From the NCBI RefSeq assembly GCF_036320965.1, contig NC_092289.1:22395278-22459277 (forward strand): 64,000 nucleotides of DNA, read 5' to 3'. The notes under the pieces were generated by a model. It had not been told where the DNA came from. It was given only the letters and a program-made list of their open reading frames with translations, and did not search any database. This DNA comes from Panulirus ornatus. Taxonomy: Eukaryota > Arthropoda > Malacostraca > Decapoda > Palinuridae. The stretch's first letter is position 1, and the number at the start of each line of letters is the position of its first letter. The translations under genes and the position numbers were made by a program. Positions 61,902-63,814 of the stretch are shown piece after piece.

Positions 61902-63814
61902 TGAGTACATGGGTATTGATTGAGAGGGTGAAGGCATGTACAGAGCATCAGATTGGGGAAGAGCAGTGTAGTTTCAGAAGTGGTAGAAGATGTTTGGATC
62001 AGATGTTTGCTTTGAAGAATATGTGTGAGAAATACTTAGAAAAACAGATGGGTTTGTATGTAGCATTTATGGATCTGGAGAAGGCATATGATAGGGTTGA
62101 TGGAGCTACTTTGTGGAAGGTCTTAAGAGTACATTATGTGGGAGGTAAGTTGCTAGAAGCAGTGAAAAGTTTTTACCAAGGATGTTAGGCATGTATGAGT
62201 AGGAAGAGAGGTGAATAATTGGTTCCCAGTGAATGTCAGTCTGCAGCAGGGGTGTGTGATGTCCCCATGGTTATTTGATTTCTTTATGGATGGGGTGGTT
62301 AGGGAGGTAAATGCAAGAGTTTTGGAGAGAGGGGTGGGTATGCAGTCCTTTGGGGATGAGAGGGCCTGGGAAGTGAGTTAGTTGTTGTCGCTGATGATAC
62401 AACTCTGGTGGCTGATTCAAAAGTGAAACTGGAGAAGTTGGTTCCTGAGTTTGGAAAAGTATGTGAAAGGAGAAAGTTGAGAGTAAATGTGAATAAGAGC
62501 ATTGTTATTAGGTTCAGTAGGGTTGAGGGACAAGTTAAGTGGGGGAAGTGAAGTGTTTTAGATATCTGGGAGTGGACTTAACAGCAAATGGAACCATGGA
62601 AGCAGAAGTGAGTCACAGGGTGGGGGATGGGGCAAAAGTTCTGGGAGCAATCAAGAATGTGTGGGAGAGAACATTTTGTTTGAGAGCAAAAATGGGTATG
62701 TTTGAAGGAATAGTAGTTCCAACAATGTGATATGGATGCAAGGCATGGGCTATAGATGGGGTTGTGCGGAGGAGGGTGGATGTGTTAGAAATGAAATGTT
62801 TGAAGACAGCATGTGGTGTGAGGTGGTGTGATTGAGTAAGTAATGAAATGGTGAAAGAGATGTGTGGAAACGAAAAGAGTGTGGTTGAGAGAGCAGAAGA
62901 GGGTGTGTTGAAATGGTTTGGACATATGGAGAGATTGAGTGAGGAAAGACTGACAAAGAGGATATATGTGTCAGAGGTGGAGGGACGAAGGTGAAGCGAG
63001 AGACCAAATTGGAGGTGGAAAGATGGATTGCAAAAGATTTTGAGCATTCGGGGTCTGAAATGCAGGAGGGTGAGACACATGCAAGGAATAGAGTGAATTG
63101 GAACGATGTGGTATACCGGGGTCGATGTGCTGTCAGTGAATTGAACTAGGGCATGTAAAACATCTGGGTAAGCCATGGAAAGGTTTATCATAATCCCATT
63201 CTTTATAATCTTTGCTCTCAGTCCTTAAGCAGATCAACATGCCATTCTTTTGTACTATTCCTATACATTTAGATATGCACAGGATGCATATCTTTGAGGT
63301 TATCCCTATCCATGCAGTACTAATAAGTGATTCATTTAAGGATGGCAGAGTAGCAAATTTTCTTCACATTTTAACATGAAACAGGTCTGCTTAGTGTATT
63401 AGAGTCTGCAGCTTGATTAAATATAAGAATGCAACTTGCAACTGAGGAGATGCAATCACTCTAAGTTGCTTTTGGTTTACCTAGTATTGTTAACGGAGAA
63501 AGTCTTAAAGATGGAGCTTTAAATTTGATGTATTTTTCAGGTCACATACATCTTGAAGACAGCTCCTAATTTTATGTAAATTTTCAGATCACTCATGGTA
63601 GATGTAAAGCAGCATTATGCTGACCCCACTCGACCATACCCAGACAATGATGGTGTTCTTACAAGTGAATTGAGCATCTTTCTTGAATGGTGTGGAATGA
63701 CTCAGCCACTAGACAGGATATATGTCACCACACGTCCATTGCCACCCCTCAGCTTTGTCCTTCTCCTCACTGTGATTACTCAGGTTCCAAAAATACACTA
63801 TACAAAGTCTTTAG
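9870..63814 (+). CDS. WASHC5: WASHC5 (strumpellin), WASH complex subunit 5, 3' end beyond window
   Basis: Join: 9870-9988, 13152-13254, 14905-15096, 17279-17499, 20181-20253, 20935-21180, 25150-25392, 26799-26909, 32068-32290, 33017-33195, 34619-34786, 36733-36873, 37052-37234, 48238-48390, 51296-51450, 53110-53272, 57503-57605, 58806-58989, 63588-63814. The spliced frame stays open for about 1062 residues; human strumpellin is 1159 aa. Strumpellin is a large helical scaffold of the WASH complex, which activates Arp2/3 on endosomes for cargo sorting; human mutations cause spastic paraplegia SPG8. Conserved landmarks are MDFLAENN at the start, [80 protein letters not shown] and [10 protein letters not shown]. 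Every junction has GT/AG and matching phase. The start at 9870 matches the family N-terminus. The last one or two exons lie right of 64000. Confidence 0.96.
10068..10100. repeat. (GT)n microsatellite
   Basis: Uninterrupted TG dinucleotide repeat about 32 bases long in a WASHC5 intron. Confidence 0.95.
10985..11074. repeat. 45-bp tandem duplication
   Basis: Two adjacent copies of a 45-base unit beginning GAGGTACAGAATC and containing TCTAGATAAAAGAGATTTGG. They differ at about one internal site plus the last base, so the duplication is recent. 45 is a multiple of three, which keeps spurious frames open on both strands. Confidence 0.95.
13152..13254 (+). CDS. WASHC5: WASHC5 coding exon 2
   Basis: Residues 40-74, [18 protein letters not shown]..., aligned with human DRADQQKYGDIIFDFSYFK. 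Acceptor ATTTTCAG, donor GTGAGT, phase 0 at the end. Confidence 0.93.
13400..14680 (+). mobile_element. Jockey-like LINE relic (RT to C-terminus)
   Basis: Reading three plus-strand frames in turn recovers the order of a Jockey-type [17 protein letters not shown] (13440s), [11 protein letters not shown] (about 13545), [15 protein letters not shown] (about 13790), an NLVxFNAxKTQ-like block (about 14040), [15 protein letters not shown] (about 14210) and [15 protein letters not shown] (about 14585). Many frameshifts and stops show that it is long dead. Identification rests on motif order, from memory of the family. Confidence 0.75.
14905..15096 (+). CDS. WASHC5: WASHC5 coding exon 3
   Basis: Residues 75-138, [16 protein letters not shown]...[15 protein letters not shown] is identical to human. 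Acceptor TTGCTTAG, donor GTAAGA, 64 whole codons. Confidence 0.95.
15097..17278. other. WASHC5 intron with a 66-bp duplication
   Basis: Contains the perfect 66-bp tandem duplication at 16181-16312 inside a 93-codon open frame (16043-16324) that I do not recognise. No other feature is supported. Confidence 0.6.
16181..16312. repeat. Perfect 66-bp tandem duplication
   Basis: Two identical adjacent 66-base units starting GAGACTGATTCTGATAGTAA. The unit is 22 codons, so the plus-strand open frame 16043-16324 stays open through both and repeats [16 protein letters not shown]. No mismatches means it is recent. The frame lies in an intron, and its product is unknown. Confidence 0.97.
17279..17499 (+). 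CDS. WASHC5: WASHC5 coding exon 4
   Basis: Residues 139-211 plus two bases of Arg212: [15 protein letters not shown]...[11 protein letters not shown]...[14 protein letters not shown] matches human. Acceptor CTGTACAG, donor GTAAAC. Confidence 0.95.
18570..19900 (-). mobile_element. Jockey-like LINE relic, antisense to WASHC5
   Basis: On the minus strand, with frameshifts, the order is: [13 protein letters not shown] (about 19830), [14 protein letters not shown] (about 19720), [15 protein letters not shown] (about 19600), [12 protein letters not shown] (about 19470), [16 protein letters not shown] (about 19310), [18 protein letters not shown] (about 19080) and ELAAL, LWNSLP- and YDLAKFKRQVF-like blocks down to about 18730. 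This is the YADD palm and the C-terminal region of a Jockey-type RT. Broken throughout. Confidence 0.8.
20181..20253 (+). CDS. WASHC5: WASHC5 coding exon 5
   Basis: A short exon of 73 bases, residues 212-236: [20 protein letters not shown] then DIYHQ. GxLRSDDIYxQ is the human match. It is too short for ORF scans and was found between exons 4 and 6 by homology and phase. Acceptor TTGTTTCAG, donor GTTAGT. Confidence 0.93.
20648..20790 (+). mobile_element. Two F2 SINE fragments
   Basis: Two short pieces (about 20648-20697 and 20722-20785) each match the 5' part of F2: GGGATAGAGGAGAAAGAATAC then GTATCTCCTGC, and CTGGGTATAGGGGAGAAAGA then GTATCCCCTGTGTG. A TTGTTGTTATT stretch separates them. Neither has the F2 3' tail. 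Confidence 0.7.
20935..21180 (+). CDS. WASHC5: WASHC5 coding exon 6
   Basis: Residues 237-318, among the most conserved blocks: [53 protein letters not shown]. Acceptor CCACCCAG, donor GTGAGG, 82 whole codons. Confidence 0.97.
23005..23225 (+). repeat. R3 repeat, copy 1
   Basis: Matches 35095-35255 and 35855-36065 in the same orientation. Shared blocks in order: GGACCAATTTCTGTGAAA, a TCCTG-ATCCCAAGGC or similar block, CACTAGCAGGGA-ATGTAGAT, CTTTTGGA-TGAGA, and a final TTTTTCACTTG. No ORF and no clear terminal repeats. Family unknown to me. Confidence 0.75.
23440..24430 (+). mobile_element. Decayed LINE RT relic interrupted by an F2 SINE
   Basis: Plus-strand fragments follow RT order: [20 protein letters not shown] (about 23480), [18 protein letters not shown] (about 23845), then a palm-like stretch, and a degenerate LFxADDA-type segment ending [20 protein letters not shown] (about 24215-24285). 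The F2 copy at 23583-23815 splits it. It resembles LINE-A and its relatives but is older. Confidence 0.65.
23583..23815 (-). mobile_element. F2 SINE copy
   Basis: Minus-strand copy. The antisense tail is at the left (TTAAACTATTCGCC, then CCCGCGTTAGCGAGGTAGCG), then the AACAGAGGACTGGGCC block, an internal A-run, GAGGGGAGGATTTCCAGCCC and the 5' end near GGGAATATGTGGGAAG. It has inserted into an older LINE relic. Confidence 0.85.
25150..25392 (+). CDS. WASHC5: WASHC5 coding exon 7
   Basis: Residues 319-399: [20 protein letters not shown]...[13 protein letters not shown]...AVRDQ. Human has LSNVREQAS and RDCNVAIRWLMLH. Acceptor TTTTTTAG, donor GTAATG. Confidence 0.94.
25393..26798. other. WASHC5 intron, nothing recognised
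   Basis: AT-rich intron; I see no repeat match, RNA gene or exon here. Confidence 0.6.
26799..26909 (+). CDS. WASHC5: WASHC5 coding exon 8
   Basis: Residues 400-436: [20 protein letters not shown]...YKRLIKEK, aligned with human YNPRILFQLLLDTAQFEF. Acceptor ATTACAG, donor GTACAA, a weak donor with repeat sequence starting within about ten bases. Confidence 0.92.
26918..27335 (+). mobile_element. LINE-A 3' UTR fragment
   Basis: A short antisense-like 3' UTR piece (about 26918-26970) is followed by a sense LINE-A long 3' UTR from TTATTACATGACAGCTAGAG to the tail CTCGCAAACGTGTGAGACAG and A-rich end. There is no ORF part. The copy lies directly against the donor of WASHC5 exon 8. Confidence 0.8.
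27395..27600 (+). mobile_element. LINE-A 3' UTR fragment (second)
   Basis: Sense copy of the last roughly 205 bases of the long 3' UTR, from GGGCAGACCGTATGAATTAT to TTGCTAACGCGGGAGACAG. It is the second in a chain of same-orientation LINE-A pieces in this intron. Confidence 0.85.
27602..28226 (+). mobile_element. LINE-A C-terminal ORF fragment, no 3' UTR
   Basis: Starts in the RT C-terminal region ([20 protein letters not shown]) and runs to DRGLNI, where it stops and joins the next copy directly. Frameshifts lie near 27830, and there is a stop after RWFD (27994). The lack of any 3' UTR before the next copy shows that the junction removed the natural end. Confidence 0.85.
28227..30172 (+). 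mobile_element. LINE-A copy with RT domain, short 3' UTR
   Basis: Begins at AAAAAGATATTCTGGAAGGA. The open segment 28255-29133 holds [60 protein letters not shown] (motif A) and [14 protein letters not shown] (motif B). A frameshift near 29127 precedes [13 protein letters not shown] (motif C), and another follows near 29405. The ORF ends [10 protein letters not shown] followed by TGA at 29980. The 3' UTR is the short form: after CCATGGAAAG it jumps to CTGTGTAGGTATG. The tail runs into a (TA)n. Confidence 0.92.
30172..30250. repeat. (TA)n microsatellite between LINE-A copies
   Basis: About 70 bases of uninterrupted TA after an A-run. It sits at the 3' tail of one LINE-A copy and at the 5' truncation point of the next. 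Confidence 0.97.
30251..31775 (+). mobile_element. LINE-A copy, internally deleted, long 3' UTR
   Basis: Starts in the RT at the [10 protein letters not shown] region. An internal deletion joins GRILIE to [11 protein letters not shown], removing the GFRSGRG block. Motif A ([12 protein letters not shown]) and the GLQQGC block remain; motif C is frameshifted near 30738. The C-terminal ORF is broken at 30935, 31170 and 31200. The 3' UTR is cut off near 31770 before the hairpin tail. Confidence 0.88.
32068..32290 (+). CDS. WASHC5: WASHC5 coding exon 9
   Basis: Residues 437-510 plus one base of Glu511: [18 protein letters not shown]...[22 protein letters not shown]. AAGRKxxQLIQAL matches human. 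The acceptor after TTGTCAG is the only one of three nearby AGs giving phase 0. Donor GTATGG. Confidence 0.94.
32291..33016. other. WASHC5 intron, nothing recognised
   Basis: AT-rich intron sequence; no repeat or exon supported. Confidence 0.6.
33017..33195 (+). CDS. WASHC5: WASHC5 coding exon 10
   Basis: Residues 511-570: [20 protein letters not shown]...[21 protein letters not shown], aligned with human EFHQLESN and [20 protein letters not shown]. Acceptor TCTCCAG, donor GTGTGT. Confidence 0.94.
33196..34618. other. WASHC5 intron, nothing recognised
   Basis: AT-rich intron; no exon, RNA gene or repeat match seen. Confidence 0.6.
34619..34786 (+). CDS. WASHC5: WASHC5 coding exon 11 (SPG8 region)
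   Basis: Residues 571-626: [20 protein letters not shown]...[32 protein letters not shown]. This region is near-identical to human. If my recall of human numbering is right, the Leu of GELV and the Val opening the next exon correspond to the SPG8 positions L619 and V626; both are conserved here. Acceptor CCTAACAG, donor GTAGGT. Confidence 0.95.
35095..35255 (+). repeat. R3 repeat, copy 2
   Basis: Shares ACCAATTTCTATGAAA, AGTAGCAAGGAAATGTAGA, CTCCTTTGGAGTGAGAAG and the terminal GACTTTTGACTTGTGG-type block with the copies at 23005 and 35855. Diverged, no ORF. Confidence 0.75.
35535..35765 (+). mobile_element. F2 SINE copy
   Basis: Plus-strand copy from ATCCCTGGGAACAGGGGATA through GGCTGGAAATCCTCCCCTCT and TCCAAAAGAAGGAACAGAG to the tail GCTACATCACTAATGCGGGA followed by an A-run. 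The tail is mutated (CATCAC for CCTCGC), so the hairpin is weakened; an older copy. Confidence 0.85.
35855..36065 (+). repeat. R3 repeat, copy 3
   Basis: Shares CAGGACCAGTTCTGTGAAA, CTCCTGTAACCCAAGGCTGC, TAGTAGCAGGGAAATGTAGA, CTTTGGACTGAGAAGTTC and TGATTTTTCACTTG with copies 1 and 2. It is the fullest of the three copies. Confidence 0.78.
36733..36873 (+). CDS. WASHC5: WASHC5 coding exon 12
   Basis: Residues 627-673: [20 protein letters not shown]...[29 protein letters not shown] and [10 protein letters not shown] match human. Acceptor TCTTTAG, donor GTACCT. Confidence 0.96.
37052..37234 (+). CDS. WASHC5: WASHC5 coding exon 13
   Basis: Residues 674-734: [20 protein letters not shown]...[17 protein letters not shown]...HDGLTF. 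LLEDGxRxELV matches human. Acceptor CTTAACAG, donor GTTTGT. The intron on its left is only 178 bases, and the one on its right is 11 kb. Confidence 0.95.
37255..37366 (-). mobile_element. LINE-A tail-only fragment
   Basis: An antisense tail (GTCGCTGTATCCTGC-like, then GGTAGCGCCAGGAAACAG and ATGGCCCAACCACTCATA) runs straight into TA repeats. The variant GCGCCAGGAAACAG also occurs at 53548-53650, which suggests a separate small subfamily ending in the same tail. Confidence 0.7.
37367..37600 (+). mobile_element. F2 SINE copy, best preserved
   Basis: Plus-strand copy: CCCTGGGGATAGGGGAGAAA, ACTTCCCACGTATTCCCTGC, GTCGTAGAAGGCGACTAAAA, GGGGGGCTGGAAATCCTCCC, an internal T-run, TCCAAAAGAAGGAACAGAGG, AGTCCTCTGTTCTTAACGC, then the tail CTACCTCGCTATCGCGGGAA and an A-run into (TA)n. 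The tail hairpin CTCGC/GCGGG is intact with a changed loop. I see no convincing tRNA A and B boxes, so the head origin is unknown. Confidence 0.88.
37600..37655. repeat. (TA)n and poly-T junction
   Basis: About 28 bases of TA followed by about 25 T residues. It lies where the tail of the plus-strand F2 meets the tail of the minus-strand LINE-A. Confidence 0.95.
37656..39598 (-). mobile_element. LINE-A copy with longest open RT ORF, short 3' UTR
   Basis: The minus-strand ORF 39595-38258 encodes 445 residues with one reading frame through the whole palm: [63 protein letters not shown] (motif A), [14 protein letters not shown] (motif B), [13 protein letters not shown] (motif C) and [14 protein letters not shown] one-base deletion near 38260 (IVVPT preceded by a frame change) separates the C-terminal ORF 38258-38028, and another lies near 38033. 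No endonuclease domain is present, so it is 5'-truncated. The ORF ends at VVYRG plus TGA, and the 3' UTR is the short form. Confidence 0.93.
38258..39595 (-). pseudogene. LINE-A reverse transcriptase ORF (partial)
   Basis: Reverse transcriptase of a non-LTR retrotransposon, which would copy LINE-A RNA into DNA at the insertion site. The catalytic aspartates of motif A (in MDLEKAYD) and the FADD motif are intact across 445 codons. The N-terminal endonuclease is missing, and the frame breaks at the 3' end, so this copy cannot be active. The clade is uncertain: the FADD motif and the [14 protein letters not shown]-terminal block fit an APE-type arthropod LINE, but I cannot assign it further. Confidence 0.85.
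39599..39685 (-). mobile_element. Older LINE-A fragment next to the large copy
   Basis: GCCCCACAGACCTTTCCATG, then a CAGACGTTTTACATGCTCTG block: antisense LINE-A 3' UTR start and the last codons of the ORF. It sits directly at the 5' truncation of the large copy and is more diverged. Confidence 0.7.
39960..40070 (+). mobile_element. LINE-A/F2-like tail fragment
   Basis: CATGACAGCTAGAGAATGGA, then a compressed 3' UTR and GCTACCTCACTAATGTGGGA, AATGGCAA and an A-rich end. The end (GGGAAATGGCAA) is F2-like while the start is LINE-A-like, so it may be a hybrid or a shortened old copy. Confidence 0.55.
40190..40510 (+). repeat. R4 repeat, longer copy
   Basis: Plus-strand partner of the R4 copy at 115-275. 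It continues into a region with repeated C-C-T-A-C-C-T-A style motifs (TCCTACCTAA, TTCCACCTAATGATCC, TTCAACATAATGTTCC, TCCTACCTACTACTTT), an imperfect internal tandem of roughly 35-40 bases. Family not recognised; no ORF. Confidence 0.6.
41056..41577. mobile_element. Tigger-type non-autonomous DNA transposon (522 bp)
   Basis: Flanked by TA on both sides (41054-41055 and 41578-41579). The left end is CAGGTTGAGCATCTCTAATT. The right end, read inward on the minus strand, is yAGGATGAGTTTCCCTTATC, with the terminal C lost or changed. Both ends continue into ATCCAAAATG-type subterminal repeats. The interior contains TTTCATGTGCAAAATTATTA, CAGGCTATGTGTTTAAAGTG and TATGTATATGCAAATATTCC. From memory this is strikingly like a mammalian Tigger-family MITE (Tigger7-type). 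No ORF remains. The family assignment is recall, not search. Confidence 0.75.
41580..42500. other. Intron stretch, nothing recognised
   Basis: Between the Tigger-type element and the next LINE-A copy I see no repeat match or exon. Confidence 0.55.
42507..43592 (+). mobile_element. LINE-A copy, 5'-truncated, long 3' UTR (arm 1 of inverted pair)
   Basis: Starts at AATGTGAATAAGAG (VNVNKS region). A small deletion removes [11 protein letters not shown], then the ORF 42592-43182 is open for 196 codons to VNGLNQGI. The long 3' UTR runs to CTCGCTAACGTGGGAGACAG and CAAAGTATAATAG. It is tail to tail with the next copy. Confidence 0.92.
43635..44720 (-). mobile_element. LINE-A copy, 5'-truncated, long 3' UTR (arm 2 of inverted pair)
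   Basis: Antisense tail (TTTGTCGCTGTCTCCCGCG), long 3' UTR to about 44040, then the C-terminal ORF leftward from 44720. The 131-codon segment 44699-44304 is intact, and a frameshift follows near 44300. The 5' truncation at CAATTGACTT is identical to the copy at 8527-9599. The truncation abuts an (ATT)n array. Confidence 0.92.
44722..44810. repeat. (ATT)n microsatellite
   Basis: About 85 bases of nearly perfect ATT/TTA repeats with a few interruptions toward the right. It lies exactly at the 5' truncation of the minus-strand LINE-A. Confidence 0.96.
44835..45240 (+). mobile_element. Old LINE-A relic
   Basis: Diverged sense copy: a GGAGAGAATGAGTGAG block, then degenerate [29 protein letters not shown], a GTGGCATACAG block, a GGGGAAAACCATGG 3' UTR block and a degraded tail (TTGCAAACAAGGGAAGCTG). 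The 3' UTR is the short or deleted type. Much older than its neighbours. Confidence 0.75.
45262..46391 (-). mobile_element. Tigger/pogo DNA transposon relic (1.13 kb)
   Basis: TA target duplications at 45260-45261 and 46392-46393 flank terminal inverted repeats CAGGCGCACCACCGATTTTC and (right end, minus strand) CAGGTACACCACCGAATTTC, which continue CAGCA and agree at about 22 of 25 positions. The minus strand carries transposase remnants in correct order: a CENP-B-type HTH near 46060-45850 ([20 protein letters not shown] then [21 protein letters not shown]) and, at 45700-45560, [22 protein letters not shown], the Tigger block just before the catalytic NADET, here replaced by CRQNC. An internal deletion and stops leave it dead. 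Full-length Tiggers are about 2.3-2.7 kb. Confidence 0.85.
45985..46066. repeat. 41-bp perfect tandem duplication inside the Tigger relic
   Basis: TACTGTAGATGTCACACAGC begins each of two identical 41-base units. The duplication lies in the HTH-coding part of the transposase and shifts its frame, because 41 is not a multiple of three. Confidence 0.95.
46420..46836 (-). mobile_element. LINE-A long 3' UTR fragment
   Basis: The antisense tail (GATTGCTGTCTCCTGCGTCA) through the long 3' UTR to CCAGGCCCCACAGACCTTTC and CCATGGTT. It stops just before the ORF, contains an A-run near 46723, and begins in ATT repeats next to the Tigger right end. Confidence 0.88.
46847..47100 (-). mobile_element. F2 SINE copy
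   Basis: Minus-strand F2: antisense tail CCCGCATTAGCGAGGTAGCG, GAACAGAGGACTGGGCC, an internal A-run, GAGGGGAGGATTTCCAGCC, then CTTCTATGACACGCAGGGAA and TCCCCTATCCCCGGGGAT. Its 5' end meets an (ATT)n. Confidence 0.88.
47100..47158. repeat. (ATT)n microsatellite
   Basis: Perfect TAT/ATT array of about 58 bases between the 5' end of an F2 copy and the 5' truncation of a LINE-A copy. Confidence 0.97.
47158..48078 (+). mobile_element. LINE-A copy, 5'-truncated, long 3' UTR
   Basis: Starts in [19 protein letters not shown] directly after the (ATT)n. The frame is broken at YGCE (TAA at 47239) and near 47335; the ORF ends VNGLNQGM at 47668. The long 3' UTR is complete to the canonical tail CTCGCTAACGCGGGAGACAG, then A-rich and ATT sequence to about 48160. 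Confidence 0.92.
48238..48390 (+). CDS. WASHC5: WASHC5 coding exon 14
   Basis: Residues 735-785: [20 protein letters not shown] then [20 protein letters not shown] and [11 protein letters not shown], the best-conserved stretch of the protein. Acceptor TTTATAG, donor GTAAGT. Confidence 0.97.
48690..49320 (+). mobile_element. CR1/L2-like LINE C-terminal relic
   Basis: Order on the plus strand: [17 protein letters not shown], then [17 protein letters not shown] (family EKDLGVxxxxxLKPSxH), [20 protein letters not shown] (LExVQRRATKMVPELR), [20 protein letters not shown] and RGDL. This is the typical C-terminal end of CR1/L2-type RT ORFs, distinct from LINE-A and the Jockey-like relics. The 122-codon frame at 48802-49170 is open only by decay. 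Confidence 0.75.
49321..50254. other. WASHC5 intron, nothing recognised
   Basis: AT-rich sequence between the CR1-like relic and a decayed F2 copy. No feature supported. Confidence 0.55.
50255..50440 (+). mobile_element. Decayed F2 SINE copy
   Basis: Plus-strand remnants: GAGCTGGAAATCCTCTCCTC, TTCCAAAAGAAGGAAC, CTCTAAGGCTCAGTTTTCTG and a mutated tail CTACCACATTAATGTAGGAA, then an A-run. The oldest F2 copy in the window. Confidence 0.75.
50441..51295. other. WASHC5 intron, nothing recognised
   Basis: AT-rich intron between the decayed F2 and exon 15. It contains a short imperfect repeat near 50690-50760 (AACTTTTTATGGAA and AACTTTTCATGGAA). Confidence 0.55.
51296..51450 (+). CDS. WASHC5: WASHC5 coding exon 15
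   Basis: Residues 786-836 plus two bases of Lys837: [50 protein letters not shown]. Human has ECNNFLRTKI, IPIPKFTPVD and [11 protein letters not shown]. Acceptor GACTTTAG, donor GTAAGT. Confidence 0.96.
51500..52490 (+). mobile_element. Old LINE-A relic, RT to 3' UTR
   Basis: Diverged sense copy. GTAGAGGATGTGTGGATC (the GRGCVDQ region) is followed by degenerate palm sequence, then [37 protein letters not shown] (FADD lost), [19 protein letters not shown], and the 3' UTR from CATCTGGGGTAAACCAGGGA to a degraded tail near 52470. Large internal deletions. Confidence 0.8.
52505..52960 (+). mobile_element. Old LINE-A-related C-terminal relic
   Basis: Sense fragments resembling [16 protein letters not shown], then [40 protein letters not shown] and a GLKIQEDE block. 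The end (GACACTACCTCACCAAGGTG) is a mutated tail. It is more diverged than the copy just upstream. Confidence 0.7.
53110..53272 (+). CDS. WASHC5: WASHC5 coding exon 16
   Basis: Residues 837-891: [20 protein letters not shown], then [20 protein letters not shown] and [14 protein letters not shown], aligned with human LNTWYDMKTHQEV and GLDRLLCFMIVKELQ. Acceptor ATATACAG, donor GTCAGA. Confidence 0.94.
53463..53548. repeat. (ATT)n microsatellite
   Basis: ATT/TTA array with scattered C substitutions over about 85 bases, next to a LINE-A tail fragment. Confidence 0.95.
53548..53710 (-). mobile_element. LINE-A tail-only fragments with (CA)n, (TA)n and poly-T
   Basis: An antisense tail variant (CCCACGTCAACGAGGTAGCG, CCAGGAAACAGAAG, ATGGCCCAACCACTCATA) runs into (CA)n at 53621-53643, TA and poly-T. 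A second antisense tail start (TACTTTGTCGCTGTCTCCC) follows at 53690-53708 and is cut off by the next copy. The head matches the fragment at 37255. Confidence 0.7.
53711..54815 (+). mobile_element. LINE-A copy with N-terminal linker, RT core deleted, short 3' UTR
   Basis: The first 180 bases encode a basic helical linker found nowhere else here: [53 protein letters not shown]. Then an internal deletion jumps to [20 protein letters not shown], removing the whole palm. The C-terminal ORF 53917-54633 is open for 238 codons and ends VVYRG plus TGA. The short 3' UTR and tail CTCGCAAACGCGGGAGACAG end in A-runs. The linker is likely the native region between endonuclease and RT. Confidence 0.9.
54843..56965 (+). 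mobile_element. LINE-A copy with RT domain, long-type 3' UTR (deleted)
   Basis: Begins AAAAAGATGTTCTGGAAGGA ([11 protein letters not shown]), the residues expected directly after NFRED in the preceding copy. It contains the RT palm with a frameshift near 55170, a stop at 55401 (EEQ to TAG), an intact motif A, a [11 protein letters not shown] block and [13 protein letters not shown], a stop at 56130 and a C-terminal ORF 56163-56630 ending [11 protein letters not shown]. The 3' UTR is the long type but lacks about 80 bases near 56805. Confidence 0.92.
56985..57240 (-). mobile_element. LINE-A 3' UTR fragment, tail to tail with the previous copy
   Basis: Antisense long 3' UTR without the hairpin tail: ACATATACATATATACAC, TTGCCTTCATCTATTCCTGT, AGCATCCCCCTCCCCCTTTC and CTCTCTAGCTGTCATGTGTA. 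With the sense 3' UTR just upstream it makes an imperfect inverted repeat. Confidence 0.8.
57503..57605 (+). CDS. WASHC5: WASHC5 coding exon 17
   Basis: Residues 892-925 plus one base of Ala926: [20 protein letters not shown] then [14 protein letters not shown], aligned with human LKTLMNAVSPLKSIVAN. This is a weakly conserved segment, supported mainly by phase and splice sites (TGTTTACAG acceptor, GTTAGT donor). Confidence 0.88.
57815..58050. repeat. Large near-perfect palindrome (arms about 115 bases)
   Basis: The left arm (about 57815-57930) and right arm (about 57935-58050) are reverse complements with few mismatches, around a centre ATAAGGGCTTACCCTTAT. The outer arms are LINE-A 3' UTR sequence (CATGTACATATTCTTACATG, CCTTCATCCATTC, CACCCCACCACATGTGAAAT). 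The inner 20 bases (GATGCCGAAAATAAGGG) are not found in other LINE-A copies. The right arm continues as ordinary LINE-A 3' UTR to about 58170. Confidence 0.92.
58171..58805. other. WASHC5 intron, little recognised
   Basis: It contains a short segment near 58205-58260 with GTGAGTACATTTTTTGGGGG then ACACCCCGTATA, a pattern I associate loosely with DNA-transposon ends but cannot assign. The rest is AT-rich and unrecognised. Confidence 0.45.
58806..58989 (+). CDS. WASHC5: WASHC5 coding exon 18
   Basis: Residues 926-986 plus two bases of Glu987: [57 protein letters not shown]. Human has [20 protein letters not shown] and CRFDSKHLAAALENLN. Acceptor TTGACAG, donor GTAAGT. Confidence 0.95.
59148..59856 (-). 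mobile_element. LINE-A copy, 5'-truncated (head to head with next)
   Basis: Antisense tail (CTTTGTCGCTGTCTCCTGCG), long 3' UTR to about 59540, then the C-terminal ORF leftward from 59823 ([20 protein letters not shown] to NELNQDI). The 5' end lacks part of the VREMCGNKK block and stops at CGATCAAACC in a (TA)n. Confidence 0.9.
59857..59882. repeat. (TA)n between head-to-head LINE-A copies
   Basis: A short TA array at the 5' truncation points of two LINE-A copies on opposite strands. Confidence 0.95.
59883..61305 (+). mobile_element. LINE-A copy with intact 320-codon C-terminal ORF
   Basis: The ORF 59920-60882 is open from [20 protein letters not shown] (motif B) through [13 protein letters not shown] (motif C), [13 protein letters not shown] and [19 protein letters not shown] to VNGLNQGM. 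This is the longest uninterrupted C-terminal half in the window. The long 3' UTR is complete to CTCGCAAACGTGGGAGACAG. Together with the ORF at 38258-39595 it covers the RT and everything downstream, which would allow a family consensus. Confidence 0.94.
61306..61355. repeat. (TA)n microsatellite
   Basis: About 45 bases of TA following the LINE-A tail and directly preceding another LINE-A fragment. Confidence 0.96.
61355..61805 (+). mobile_element. LINE-A 3' end fragment (last codons and long 3' UTR)
   Basis: Begins in the final codons (VNGLNQGI) right after the (TA)n, then has a complete long 3' UTR with a duplicated TATGAATTATG near 61610, and the tail CTCGCTAATGCGGGAGACAG. It is a severely 5'-truncated insertion. 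Confidence 0.92.
61815..61898. repeat. (TA)n microsatellite, longest in window
   Basis: About 80 bases of TA after a TAATAATAATA lead-in. It lies between the tail of one LINE-A copy and the 5' truncation of the next. Confidence 0.97.
61899..63185 (+). mobile_element. LINE-A copy, diverged, 3' UTR nearly absent
   Basis: Starts in the RT at [20 protein letters not shown], with motif A ([12 protein letters not shown]), then several frameshifts and a stop (62188). LLFADDTT is frameshifted near 62390, and the C-terminal ORF is broken repeatedly. The copy ends at CCATGGAAAGGTTTA, just inside the 3' UTR, so the tail is missing. It is older than its left neighbours. Confidence 0.88.
63186..63587. 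other. WASHC5 intron, nothing recognised
   Basis: Unique-looking AT-rich sequence between the last LINE-A copy and exon 19. Confidence 0.55.
63588..63814 (+). CDS. WASHC5: WASHC5 coding exon 19 (last in window)
   Basis: Residues 987-1062 plus one base of Gly1063: [20 protein letters not shown], then [20 protein letters not shown] and [14 protein letters not shown]. Human has ADIEAHYQDPSLPYP, KIYITTKRLP and LPKLQYNKNLG. Acceptor TTTTCAG, donor GTAAGT. About 90 residues of the family remain to be encoded to the right of the window. Confidence 0.95.
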